Assembly (NCBI RefSeq): GCF_013409865.1
Contig: NZ_JACCBM010000001.1
Coordinates: forward strand, 2,232,001 to 2,296,000
Length of the DNA stretch: 64,000 nucleotides
From: Herbiconiux flava
Lineage (GTDB): Bacteria > Actinomycetota > Actinomycetes > Actinomycetales > Microbacteriaceae
Reading direction: 5' to 3'
A model generated the notes under the pieces. The model saw only the letters and a list, made by a program, of their open reading frames with translations. It was not told the origin of the DNA and searched no databases. The position numbers were made by a program, and so were the translations under genes. Below are positions 8,409 through 17,929 of the stretch, one piece after another (position 1 is the stretch's first letter; every line of letters starts with the position of its first letter).

Positions 8409-8962
8409 GCCGTATCTCCGATCTCGTCGACGCCTATAGAGCCGAGTTGTCTCTAACGTGGAAAGACAAAGTTTCCGGTGGCGAGCGCGTCTGGATGCTT
8501 GTCTACCCGCCGGACCTAGAGCGTCAAATACGGCACTCGCTGCCGAACTTGGGGCTGGCGACGACCCAGGCAGGTCATAACTGGATCGTGCTCGATGTGA
8601 GCGACGACTTCGGGCACTGGTTGTCGTCACACCGGCACGCGCGGGCGTTCTATGAGGAGCCGAGTGACCTCACACAGTCGATCCTCGATCAGTTCGAGAC
8701 GAAACTTGTCGCGCGCATCCGCCAGACACTTCAAGCGGCTCCCGCGGGCGCCGTCGTATCGCTGGTCGGTATTGGCTCGATCTACCCGTTCTTGCGTGCG
8801 TCGAGCGTGATCAAGTCTGTCGATTCTGCTGTCGCCGGCCGCCTCCTCGTTCTCTTCCCGGGACTTCACGACCCGGAGACTCACTCATTCCGCTTGCTCG
8901 ACGCGCGCGACGGGTTCAACTACCGTGCCCGCGTCATCGATCCTCTGAAGGACCTCACGTGA
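8405..8962 (+). CDS. brxB: BREX protein BrxB (DUF1788)
   Basis: This 185-aa protein lies between brxA and brxC, with 4-base overlaps on both sides. It begins MSRISDLVDAYRAEL and carries ERVWMLVYPPDLERQIRHSL and the strand-rich GAVVSLVGIGSIYPFLRAS region followed by LLVLFPG, the pattern of the DUF1788 (BrxB) family. BrxB is a core BREX protein of unresolved biochemical role that acts with BrxC, PglX and PglZ. No catalytic motif or membrane segment is seen. Length is close to the family norm. Confidence 0.85.
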   Translation: MSRISDLVDAYRAELSLTWKDKVSGGERVWMLVYPPDLERQIRHSLPNLGLATTQAGHNWIVLDVSDDFGHWLSSHRHARAFYEEPSDLTQSILDQFETKLVARIRQTLQAAPAGAVVSLVGIGSIYPFLRASSVIKSVDSAVAGRLLVLFPGLHDPETHSFRLLDARDGFNYRARVIDPLKDLT

Positions 8963-11900
8963 CGATCAACAATGACCTGTTTATTCGGCCCCCGCTGAGC
9001 TTCGAGATTCCGAACGACGGTGTCACCAACGTCGATCGTCCAGAGGACTCCAACCAGTGGGATGTCCTCAAGTACGAGCTCGAGAGTTTCGTCTGGGAGG
9101 GTGAGTACGAGCACGGCCTTCAGCGCATCCTTGACTCGTACGTCGGCCACCGGGACAGGACGACGCAGCCTGCCGTGTGGGTCTCGGGATTCTACGGCAG
9201 CGGCAAGTCCCACCTCGTCCGTGTGCTTCAGCACTTGTGGGCAGACACTTGCTTCCCGAACGGTGCTACTGCGCGAGGCCTGACCTACATCCCGCGGGGC
9301 ATACAGGACCAGCTGACCGAGCTGACCACGCTCGGCCGCCGGGATGGCGCCTCCCCCTGGGCAGCCGCAGGTGCGCTCGACCGGAGCGGCGACACACTCA
9401 ATTCGGTGTTCCTCTCCATCATCCTCGGGGCGGCCGGGCTGCCTACGCGAGTCGCGCCCGCTCAAGTGGCTCTCTGGCTGGCGGGCAACGGGCATCTCGT
9501 CGCCGTCCGCGATCACATCACGGACAACGGTGGGGACCTCATCGAAGAACTTGGCGAGTACAACCTCAGCACGAAGCTTGCGAACGCCATCCTCGCCTCC
9601 GACACGGAGTTCGCCACATCAGCCAAGGATGTGCGTGCCGCGCTTCGGAGTCAGTTCCCGCCGGACACGCGGTCGTTCTCCACTGACGAGACCGTCGCGC
9701 TGCTCAAGAAGATTCTTGAATACGTCGGCGATGGTCATATCCCGCCGTCGTTGATCGTCCTCGACGAGGTGCAGCAGTACATCAGTGGGGACGGTGGCCG
9801 CGCGATGGAGGTGCAGAACCTCGTCGAGTCGGTGTCCCGTGAACTCGATGGTCGCGTGCTGCTCGTCGCCACGGGCCAGCAGGAGTTGACGGCGGACTCC
9901 ACACTCCAGAAGATCCAGGACCGTTTCACCGTCAAAGTTGTGCTCAAGAATCAAGATGTCGACGCCGTCGTCCGTCGTGTGCTGCTGAGTAAGGAGCCTG
10001 CGAAGAAGCCGGGTCTCGAAGGCGCCCTCGCGTCGGTCGCTGGGCAGATTTCCCGGCAGCTCGTCGGAAGTAAGATTCAGCACACCGCGGAGGACGACAA
10101 GAACCTGACCGAGGACTATCCGCTGCTTCCTGTTCGGCGTCGATTCTGGGAGAGCGTGCTCCGCCAGGCCGACGCCGGCCGCGCCGGACAGCTGCGCTCC
10201 CAGCTCCGGATCGTGCATGAGGCGAACCGGAAGGTTGCGCCTGAGCCACTGGGCACCGTGGTTGGTGCGGACTTTCTTTACTCCCAGAAGAATGAGGACT
10301 TGAACGGCGCAGGGCTTCTCCTCAAGGAGACGCAGACTCTAATCCATGAACAGCGACAGAAGAACGCCCTGCGTGGTCGCGTCCTCGGCCTGATCCATCT
10401 CATCGGTCTTCTCCCGACCTCGGGGCACGGGGACATCGGCGTGCGCGCCTCGGCGGACCATCTCGTCGACCTGCTCGTCGAAAATCTCGCCCATGATGGC
10501 GACAGGCTTCGGCAAGAAGTGCCTGCCGTGCTCGAGGTGCTCGCATCAGAGGGCATTATCCAGCAGGACGGCGAGGAGTTCCGTCTTCAGACGAAGGCGG
10601 GCCGCGATTGGGACGAGGCGTTCCGCAGGCACCACGCCCAGGTCACCGACAGCGAGGTGAGCACCGAGCGCGATGCGCTGTTGCTCTCAGAGGTCGGTCG
10701 GTCTCTGCCCGCTTCGATCCAGCAGGGGCGCGCCAGAGAATCGCGCAAGCTTGCCCTGCACGCCGATGCGTCGCTCCCGCCCGACTCCGAGGCGATCCCG
10801 GTGTGGCTCCGCTCAGAGTGGGACGAAGGAATCACTGCTAAGCAGTTCGATGAGGCCGCCCGCAGCCTTGGCGTCGACTCGCCGATCATCCTCGTCCATG
10901 TTCCGCGGCTCCAGGCCCCCGCATTCGCAGCGGTGGTCCGCAACAAGCTCGCTGCACAGCGAGTGATTGACCAGCAGGGCATTCCTCAAGACGATGAGGG
11001 CAAGCAAGCCAGAAGTGCGATGCAGACCCGCCTCAATCGCGCGACGGACCAGGTGGACGCCCATGTCCGCAGCGTCACATCCAAAGCAAACGTTCTCCTC
11101 GGCGGCGGGACCGCACCCAGCGGAGTTAGCCTGCGCGAACGCATTGAAGCTGGCGCGCAGGACGCCGCGACGCGGCTCTTCCCGCGGTTCGCCGAGGCAG
11201 ATGACAATCGCTGGCCGCAGGTGATCGCCAGGGTCAAGAGCGGGTCGGCGGCTGATGCACTTAAAGCCGTCCATCACGACGCCGACCCCGAGCAGCATCG
11301 CGTTATCAAAGAGGTGCTCAGCCGCATCGGCTCGGCTGGCACCTCCGCGAACGACGTCGAGAAGGCGGTCACTTCCAAACCGCTCGGCTGGCCGAGGGAC
11401 GCGCTCATGGCTGCCCTCGGTGTGCTCCTTGACACCGGGGTGATTCGAGCGACGCTCAATGGCAGTGAAGCAACAACTACCGACGTACTGAAGCAGACCC
11501 GCCTCGGCAATGTGCAGCTCCGCCGTGAAGTAACAGTTCTCAAGCCTGCCGAGAAGATTCAGGCGCGCCAAGTGCTGAGCACCCTCGGGTTCCCGACCGA
11601 CAACGATGGACTCGTCTCGGCGGTCGAGCAGGCCGTGAAGTCGCTCGATCAGCGCGCGAAGGATGTGAGCGGACCGGCGCCGCTCCCGGACATCAGCGTC
11701 CCGAGCAACATCCAGGTCATCATCAGCAGTTCCGGCAACGATCGAGTGCACGCTTTACTAGGCGCGAAAGATGAACTCACTAGTTTCAGCGACAGGCTCG
11801 GGGAGCTTGAGGACCGCAGCAAGAGCCGAACCACAGCCTTGGCGCTCGCTCGCTCGCTCGCTACCTCCTCTGCCGGATTAGAGACCGCGATGACCGTACG

Positions 11901-12414
11901 GGACCGCCTCGACGCACTGGTCTCAAGCCGTGATCTACTCGCCGACGCCGACCCTGTCGCCCCGATCGTCAAGGACCTGGCCGACGCGCTTCGTGACGCG
12001 ATCCACTCAGCAGCGGGTGCGTTGAGGGACGCCCGCAAGCAGGCTGTCGAAAGCCTCGAAGCGCAGTCTGTATGGAAGCCGCTTGAACAGGAGCAACGCG
12101 CGTCGCTCCTCGCGGACCATCACCTCACTGCAGAGCCGGAGCCCAAATTGGCTGATCCATCGGCTGTACTGGCGGCGGCGCAGGCGCGACCTCTGCAAGG
12201 GTGGACCGCCGAACTGGACGCGATCCCGCAGCGTGCGTCTCGCGCTCTGGAAGCGGCCATGCGGCTGACGACCCCTGCGGCGAAGACCGTCACGGTCACC
12301 GTCTCGACTGCGAGCCTGAGCAGCTCGGACGAGGTCGAGCGGTACATCGACGAACTACGGTCGCAGCTTCTCGAAGCCCTGAGCAGCAATGACACCGTCG
12401 TGGTGAAGGGCTAA
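8959..12414 (+). CDS. brxC: BREX P-loop ATPase BrxC
   Basis: This is the large AAA-type ATPase of the BREX system, 1151 aa, starting at a GTG that overlaps brxB (GTGA). Walker A is GFYGSGKSH at about residues 78-86 and Walker B is LIVLDE with its Asp near residue 269. An ATGQQEL sensor-like segment lies near residue 305. The C-terminal half is helical and rich in Ala/Leu/Glu, as expected of BrxC/PglY, with a last strand-rich TVTVTVSTASL segment. BrxC is thought to assemble with BrxB, PglX and PglZ during methylation and phage exclusion. It is intact and of normal length. Confidence 0.92.
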   Translation: MTINNDLFIRPPLSFEIPNDGVTNVDRPEDSNQWDVLKYELESFVWEGEYEHGLQRILDSYVGHRDRTTQPAVWVSGFYGSGKSHLVRVLQHLWADTCFPNGATARGLTYIPRGIQDQLTELTTLGRRDGASPWAAAGALDRSGDTLNSVFLSIILGAAGLPTRVAPAQVALWLAGNGHLVAVRDHITDNGGDLIEELGEYNLSTKLANAILASDTEFATSAKDVRAALRSQFPPDTRSFSTDETVALLKKILEYVGDGHIPPSLIVLDEVQQYISGDGGRAMEVQNLVESVSRELDGRVLLVATGQQELTADSTLQKIQDRFTVKVVLKNQDVDAVVRRVLLSKEPAKKPGLEGALASVAGQISRQLVGSKIQHTAEDDKNLTEDYPLLPVRRRFWESVLRQADAGRAGQLRSQLRIVHEANRKVAPEPLGTVVGADFLYSQKNEDLNGAGLLLKETQTLIHEQRQKNALRGRVLGLIHLIGLLPTSGHGDIGVRASADHLVDLLVENLAHDGDRLRQEVPAVLEVLASEGIIQQDGEEFRLQTKAGRDWDEAFRRHHAQVTDSEVSTERDALLLSEVGRSLPASIQQGRARESRKLALHADASLPPDSEAIPVWLRSEWDEGITAKQFDEAARSLGVDSPIILVHVPRLQAPAFAAVVRNKLAAQRVIDQQGIPQDDEGKQARSAMQTRLNRATDQVDAHVRSVTSKANVLLGGGTAPSGVSLRERIEAGAQDAATRLFPRFAEADDNRWPQVIARVKSGSAADALKAVHHDADPEQHRVIKEVLSRIGSAGTSANDVEKAVTSKPLGWPRDALMAALGVLLDTGVIRATLNGSEATTTDVLKQTRLGNVQLRREVTVLKPAEKIQARQVLSTLGFPTDNDGLVSAVEQAVKSLDQRAKDVSGPAPLPDISVPSNIQVIISSSGNDRVHALLGAKDELTSFSDRLGELEDRSKSRTTALALARSLATSSAGLETAMTVRDRLDALVSSRDLLADADPVAPIVKDLADALRDAIHSAAGALRDARKQAVESLEAQSVWKPLEQEQRASLLADHHLTAEPEPKLADPSAVLAAAQARPLQGWTAELDAIPQRASRALEAAMRLTTPAAKTVTVTVSTASLSSSDEVERYIDELRSQLLEALSSNDTVVVKG

Positions 12415-12416
12415 TC

Positions 12417-15400
12417 ATGACCGAAGCCACGATTACGGTCCTAAATTCCGACCAACGGCGCTTCCTCGATGCCCAGACGCAACGTGCCCGCGAGGCGGCA
12501 CAGCGCGCAGCCGAGGATGCCTTGCGCGCACTCGCGGTCGGTGAGCCGAGCCGGCCTGCCTACCTGAGCGAGGAGCAGAACGGGCTTCGCCTGGCGCTTC
12601 GCGACAAGGGCCGGCAACTCGGCGACGACACGTCGCGAGCGGGCGCGCCCCTCACAAACCTTGTTCATGACGTCGCATATGAGCAATGGCACCGCTTGCT
12701 GTTTGCTCGCTTCCTGGAGGTCAACGGACTCCTGCGGCACGCCGAGTACCGCGACATCCCGCTGTCGTTGGAGGACTGCGCCGATTTCGCGCCCGACCTC
12801 GACGAGCCCGACGCGTGGGCCGTTGCCGCTCGCTTCGCCTCGGAGATCCTGCCCGGTGTTTTTCGCCTGACCGACCCTGCGGTACAGGTACGATTCGCGG
12901 CTGAGCATCGGAACGCGCTGGAGCGTTTGTTGTTAGAGATCCCCGCTGAGGTGTTCACGACTGAAGACGCGCTCGGCTGGGTGTATCAGTTTTGGCAGAC
13001 GGCCGAGAAGAAGCGGGTGAACGACTCCGGGGTCAAGATTGGTGGCGCCGATTTGTCTCCAGTCACGCAATTGTTCACCGAGAATTACATGGTCCGATTC
13101 TTACTGGAGAACTCGCTCGGCGCTTGGTGGGTCGCACGGCACCCCGAGTCGCCCCTGGTCGCCTCGTGGGAGTATCTGCGTCATAACGACGACGGCACAC
13201 CTGCCGCGGGCTCGTTCAGCGACTGGCCCGAGCGCGCCGCCGACGTGACCGTCATGGACCCTTGTTGCGGCTCCGGTCACTTCCTCATCGCCTTGTTCGG
13301 GATGCTCTGGCGCATGCGCGCCGAGGAGGAAGGGATCACCCCGGCCGAGGCACAAGACGCCGTCCTCCGTGACAACCTCCACGGCCTGGAACTAGACCCA
13401 CGCTGCACCCAGATAGCGACGTTCAACATTGCACTCGAAGCGTGGAAGCAAGGCGGGTTCCGCGAGCTTCCAACACCCCAAGTGGCATGTTCGGGAGTAC
13501 CCATTCGTGCTTCGCGTGCTGAATGGGAGTCTCTCGCCGGTGAAGACGATGAGCTTCGGAAGGTCATGACTCACCTTCACGGTTTGTTCCGGGATGCAGA
13601 TTCGCTCGGCTCGCTAATCGACCCGCGACCGGCTATCGAGCGCGATGGTGGGCTCTTTGGCCGAGACCTCAGCGTTGGAGTCGAATGGGACAAAACACGC
13701 ACACTCCTGTCAGAGGCGCTCCTGGCTGAGTCGGGTATTCCCGCCGTCCTGGGGAACGCGGCCGAAGATGTTGTGAACGCAGCGGGCATGCTGGGACGCG
13801 ACTACGTACTTGTCGCAACGAACCCGCCCTTCCTATCAGCTAGTCGCCAATCTGAAGCACTCAAGGAGTTCACCAAGTCTGTAGACGGTCCGGCCAGCGG
13901 CAATCTCGCTTACACGATGTGGCGTCGGTGGAGTGGGTGCGGGACTGCGTTCGTCTTGCCGCAGAATTGGCGCTTCCAAGTCAGCTACTCCACTTTAAGG
14001 AAGGAGATTCTGAGGCGGGGTGCTCGTCATTTAGTGAGTGCTCTCGGCGTCAACGGTTTCTCGACGAGCATGTGGGATTTCAATACAGACCTAGTCATAT
14101 CAACTCCTGCCCGCGTTCGTTCGCTGGCGGGAATTGATGCCGGTCGTGGGGCGAGCCCCACGGAGGTCGGTGACTTCCTGCGACAAGGTCCTCTGGTCTC
14201 GGTCTCGGCCGACAGCCAGATCGAGAACCCCGATCATCGAATCACGCTAACGTCGATCAATCGATCCGCTCTCTTGGCAGCACTCGCCACCTCCTCGCAA
14301 GGCGTGACTACGGGGGATAATTCTCAGTTCATTCGCAAGATGTGGGAAATTCAACTCCCTCACTCAGAGTTCCGCCCGATCCAGAGTTCGGTTAGCGGAA
14401 CAGCTCACTTTGCTGGCCGAGATCAGCTCATCTGGTGGCAGCAAGAGGGCGCTGCGCTGATCGGAAACCCTCAGGCCCGAATTCAGGGGAGCGCAGTTTG
14501 GGGTAAGCGAGGAATAGCGGTCTCGCAGATGGGCAGTCTGCCAGTGACGCTCTACACGGGCGAGATATTTGACATGAACGCGGCGGTTGTAGTCCCACAC
14601 GATGAATCCGATCTGCCGGCATTGTGGGCGTATCTATCCAGCGCGGAATACAAGCGCGACGTTCGAGCAGTGGATTCAAAGCTCAATGTGACCAACGCGA
14701 CGCTCGTGAAAGTGGCATTCGATCGTGATCGTTGGCAGGGCGCGGCAACCCAGGCTGGGCCGCTACCGCAGGCCTACACGGATGACCCAACGCAGTGGTT
14801 ATTCAATGGGCACCCTGTCGGTTCACCCCAGCCGCTCCAGGTCGCTGTTGCCCGCGTGCTCGGATATCGCTGGCCCAGGCAGAAACCAGATGAGCTTGAT
14901 CAGTTCGCTGACAGTGACGGAATCGCCGCTTTGCAGTCGCTGCCCAACGAACCAGACCTCGCCACTCGCTTGCGCGAGCTGCTCCTAACTGCCCATGGCG
15001 CGGATTGGTCGAGCAAATTTGAAAGGAAGCTTGTCACTGACGCCGGGGGAAAAAGCGGACGGCTGGAGGATTGGCTCCGCGACTCGTTCTTCGCTCAGCA
15101 TGTCAAGGTCTTCGGCAACCGGCCGTTTCTGTGGCACATCTGGGATGGACGCAAGGACGGGTTCTCTGCGTTCGTTAACTACCACAAGCTCGACCGGCGG
15201 ACGCTGGAGAAGTTGACCTTTACTTCGCTCGGCGCGTGGATCGACCGGCAGAAGCACGAGGCTCGCGCAGAGCGTGCAGGTGCCGATGCACGCCTGGGCG
15301 CCGCTGAGGATCTTCAGCGCAGGCTGAAGCTCATCCTTGAAGGCGCGCCCCCGTATGACATCTATGTGCGGTGGAAGCCCATGGCCGAGCAATCGATTGG

Positions 15401-15599
15401 CTGGGAACCGGACTTTGACGATGGTGTGCGGCTCAACATCCGGCCGTTCGTGACCGCCGACGTGCTCCGGTCGAGGGTGAACGTTCATTGGCGAAAGGAC
15501 CGCGGGACGAACCCCGACGGGTCCGAACGCCATAACGACCTGCACCCGACACTCGATGAGCGCCGTGTAGCCCGGAAAGCTGCGGAGGCAGCCGAATGA
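12417..15599 (+). CDS. pglX: BREX adenine-specific DNA methyltransferase PglX
   Basis: PglX transfers a methyl group from S-adenosylmethionine to N6 of adenine in the BREX recognition site, marking host DNA as self. Motif I is DPCCGSGHFL at about residues 281-290 (SAM binding) and the catalytic motif IV is NPPF at about residues 469-472. At 1060 aa it has the long C-terminal target-recognition and helical regions seen in BREX PglX. It starts two bases after brxC ends and its stop overlaps pglZ by ATGA. It has no frameshift or homopolymer tract suggestive of phase variation. The recognition sequence cannot be read from the protein. Confidence 0.93.
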   Translation: MTEATITVLNSDQRRFLDAQTQRAREAAQRAAEDALRALAVGEPSRPAYLSEEQNGLRLALRDKGRQLGDDTSRAGAPLTNLVHDVAYEQWHRLLFARFLEVNGLLRHAEYRDIPLSLEDCADFAPDLDEPDAWAVAARFASEILPGVFRLTDPAVQVRFAAEHRNALERLLLEIPAEVFTTEDALGWVYQFWQTAEKKRVNDSGVKIGGADLSPVTQLFTENYMVRFLLENSLGAWWVARHPESPLVASWEYLRHNDDGTPAAGSFSDWPERAADVTVMDPCCGSGHFLIALFGMLWRMRAEEEGITPAEAQDAVLRDNLHGLELDPRCTQIATFNIALEAWKQGGFRELPTPQVACSGVPIRASRAEWESLAGEDDELRKVMTHLHGLFRDADSLGSLIDPRPAIERDGGLFGRDLSVGVEWDKTRTLLSEALLAESGIPAVLGNAAEDVVNAAGMLGRDYVLVATNPPFLSASRQSEALKEFTKSVDGPASGNLAYTMWRRWSGCGTAFVLPQNWRFQVSYSTLRKEILRRGARHLVSALGVNGFSTSMWDFNTDLVISTPARVRSLAGIDAGRGASPTEVGDFLRQGPLVSVSADSQIENPDHRITLTSINRSALLAALATSSQGVTTGDNSQFIRKMWEIQLPHSEFRPIQSSVSGTAHFAGRDQLIWWQQEGAALIGNPQARIQGSAVWGKRGIAVSQMGSLPVTLYTGEIFDMNAAVVVPHDESDLPALWAYLSSAEYKRDVRAVDSKLNVTNATLVKVAFDRDRWQGAATQAGPLPQAYTDDPTQWLFNGHPVGSPQPLQVAVARVLGYRWPRQKPDELDQFADSDGIAALQSLPNEPDLATRLRELLLTAHGADWSSKFERKLVTDAGGKSGRLEDWLRDSFFAQHVKVFGNRPFLWHIWDGRKDGFSAFVNYHKLDRRTLEKLTFTSLGAWIDRQKHEARAERAGADARLGAAEDLQRRLKLILEGAPPYDIYVRWKPMAEQSIGWEPDFDDGVRLNIRPFVTADVLRSRVNVHWRKDRGTNPDGSERHNDLHPTLDERRVARKAAEAAE

Positions 15600-17929
15600 C
15601 GCTCGTCCGTGCCGTGGTCGCCAAAGCCCTGCGTGATGTCGCAGTTTTCAACGCGGGTGCAAACTCCGCTCCTGCGACCGTGCTGTGGGCCGACCCCGAG
15701 CGCACATGGGAGCCGGTCATCCGCTGCCTCCAGGAGGCGGTGCCCATTCTCGTTCTCGGCGAGTATGACCCCGACTCTGCCGAGGGCCCGGCACTCTGGC
15801 TTCGAGCCGTTCTTGCCTCACCTGAGTCAGCGAAGCTACCGTCTCATCTTGCCGAACGCGATGAGCGCAACCCGTGGGTGATCTATCTGCCTGGTTTCAG
15901 CCGAAGTTCCGTGGCCGAGGCATCGGTTCTCAATGACTCACTCGCACCGCTCGCCGAGATCGTGATCCGCTCCAACTGGTGGCCCTCGGCCCACGGCCAG
16001 TCGCCGTGGACGCCGCACTCATTCCTCTCGTCAAAGCAGGGTGTCGGCCTAGACATTGCTGGTGACGCCGCGACAAAGGCGGCACTCACGCAGGTGCTGG
16101 ACAAGTTCCTTCTCGAGGACATCGATGACCTCAAGCGCATGGGGCGTCTCGACTCGTCGCGCCTGCACCACCTCGTGCTCAATGACTCGGTGCGCACGCT
16201 CCTTGAATGGATGGATGATCCGAGCACCGTGCGAAGCTCACTCGAGGGCGCGCGATGGCAGGCGCTCATTGCCTCCTGCAAGTCCGTCTACGGCTTCAGC
16301 CCTGAGAAGGACGGCGCGCTCATTGCGGCCAGCAAGCTCGGAAGCCGGGCTGGCGAGTGGAGTGCGGTTTGGCAGCGGTTCGCGGAGAATTCCGCCCGCT
16401 ATCCGAACATCGCCAAGCTCCTCGATCAGGCACGCCCCTCTGTCGTGCCGCTATTTGGAGACACCGACCCGCATCCTGACTCGTGGCCCTCATGGAATCG
16501 CGACCAGGAGGAGGCCTTGCGGACTGCACTCGGTGCGCTCGCGACTCACCCGAACCCGGGCGATCGGGTCAAGGGCCTCGCTGCGGCACATGCGGCGCGG
16601 GAAGACAACGTCTGGGCGGCCCTCGGGCAAGCGCCGCTCGCACGGGCCGTAGGCCACCTCGCCGAACTGGCAGACCGCGCTGCGACCGCTAAACCTGCGA
16701 CAGACCTCAAGAGTCAGGTCGCCTGGTACGGCGATGAGGGCCACATGATTGACGACCTCGCTCTGCGAGCGATCGCGGCAGCAAAGACCGCGCAAGACCG
16801 CGCCGCAGTGACCACTGCGCTTGGCGCGCTCTACGACCCCTGGGTCGACGAGTCGGCGCGGGGCTTCCAGAAGGCGGCAGTGACCAACTATCACGGGCGA
16901 ACCGGCCTCGACGTCGGAGCGGGAACTGCCGTCGTCTACGTCGACGCGCTCCGCTTCGACCTGGCTACACGCGTGGCTCGGCGGCTATCACCACTCGAGG
17001 CTGCCGTAGAGACTCGGTTGGCTGCGTTCCCCAGCGTGACTCCGACCGGGCAGCCGGCGGTAGCCCCCATCGCTATGACCATGGGCGGCGGCACCTCCTT
17101 CGACGCGGCCGACGACCAGGGCCGATCCCTTAAGGGCGCGGTCCTGCGCTCGGCACTCGCGAGTGCTGGTGTTCAGTTCCTCGATTGGGACGCCGCCGAG
17201 GTCGGAGATCCGACCGGAAAGGCGTGGACACAGACGAACTCGATCGACTCGCTCGGTCATTCTCAAGGACATGCGCTCGCGGACCTCGTCGATCGGCAGC
17301 TCGACCTCGTTGCAGAGCGCGTCCGCGGGCTGCTCGACGCGGGGTGGCGGAAGGTTGTCATGGTCACCGATCACGGGTTCCTATTGCCCGGCCGGGCAGC
17401 GCAGAAAGTCACCTTGCCGTTGCAAGTCACGGAAGGAGACGCGGCACGCAAGCCTCGTGTGGCGAGATTGAAGGCTGCAGCGGCGCGCCCGGACTTTCCC
17501 ATTCTGACCTGGACCTGGGATTCGTCTGTCGATATGGTCAGCGCGCCGGGAACCTCAGCGTTCGAGGCGGGTCGCCTTTACGAGCATGGCGGCTTGAGCC
17601 TTCAAGAGTGTGTGATTCCTGTGGTGACAGTGACGACCGGCGAGGCGGCCGGTGCGCCCGTTCAGATCGATGCTGTCCGGTGGACCGGACAGCGATGCCG
17701 CCTGGACTACAGCCCTGCGGAGGCCGCCGTTGTCGCAGAGATCCGAATGCGCCCCGCCGAACCGTTGAGTCTGGTGGGCGGCCCAAAGTCGCCCGTGGAA
17801 GCGGGCGAGGTCAAAGTACTTGTCGATGAGGAGCTAGCCTCCGCGGGTGCTGTCGCGTGGATCATGCTTCTAGACCCAAACGGGAAGGTTCTGGCCCAAG
17901 CGCAAACCACGGTTGGAGGCGCAGGATGA
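15596..17929 (+). CDS. pglZ: BREX phosphatase-family protein PglZ
   Basis: PglZ belongs to the alkaline phosphatase superfamily and is a hallmark of all BREX and Pgl systems. The metal-binding core is visible as VVYVDALRFDLATRVARRL (Asp at about residue 450) and KVVMVTDHGFLLPG (Asp592-His593). The protein is 777 aa, close to the type B form found in a subset of type 1 BREX operons; that subtype call is from memory. The N-terminal 400 residues are mainly helical. It overlaps both pglX and brxL by four bases, so the three should be made in fixed ratio. Confidence 0.9.
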   Translation: MTLVRAVVAKALRDVAVFNAGANSAPATVLWADPERTWEPVIRCLQEAVPILVLGEYDPDSAEGPALWLRAVLASPESAKLPSHLAERDERNPWVIYLPGFSRSSVAEASVLNDSLAPLAEIVIRSNWWPSAHGQSPWTPHSFLSSKQGVGLDIAGDAATKAALTQVLDKFLLEDIDDLKRMGRLDSSRLHHLVLNDSVRTLLEWMDDPSTVRSSLEGARWQALIASCKSVYGFSPEKDGALIAASKLGSRAGEWSAVWQRFAENSARYPNIAKLLDQARPSVVPLFGDTDPHPDSWPSWNRDQEEALRTALGALATHPNPGDRVKGLAAAHAAREDNVWAALGQAPLARAVGHLAELADRAATAKPATDLKSQVAWYGDEGHMIDDLALRAIAAAKTAQDRAAVTTALGALYDPWVDESARGFQKAAVTNYHGRTGLDVGAGTAVVYVDALRFDLATRVARRLSPLEAAVETRLAAFPSVTPTGQPAVAPIAMTMGGGTSFDAADDQGRSLKGAVLRSALASAGVQFLDWDAAEVGDPTGKAWTQTNSIDSLGHSQGHALADLVDRQLDLVAERVRGLLDAGWRKVVMVTDHGFLLPGRAAQKVTLPLQVTEGDAARKPRVARLKAAAARPDFPILTWTWDSSVDMVSAPGTSAFEAGRLYEHGGLSLQECVIPVVTVTTGEAAGAPVQIDAVRWTGQRCRLDYSPAEAAVVAEIRMRPAEPLSLVGGPKSPVEAGEVKVLVDEELASAGAVAWIMLLDPNGKVLAQAQTTVGGAG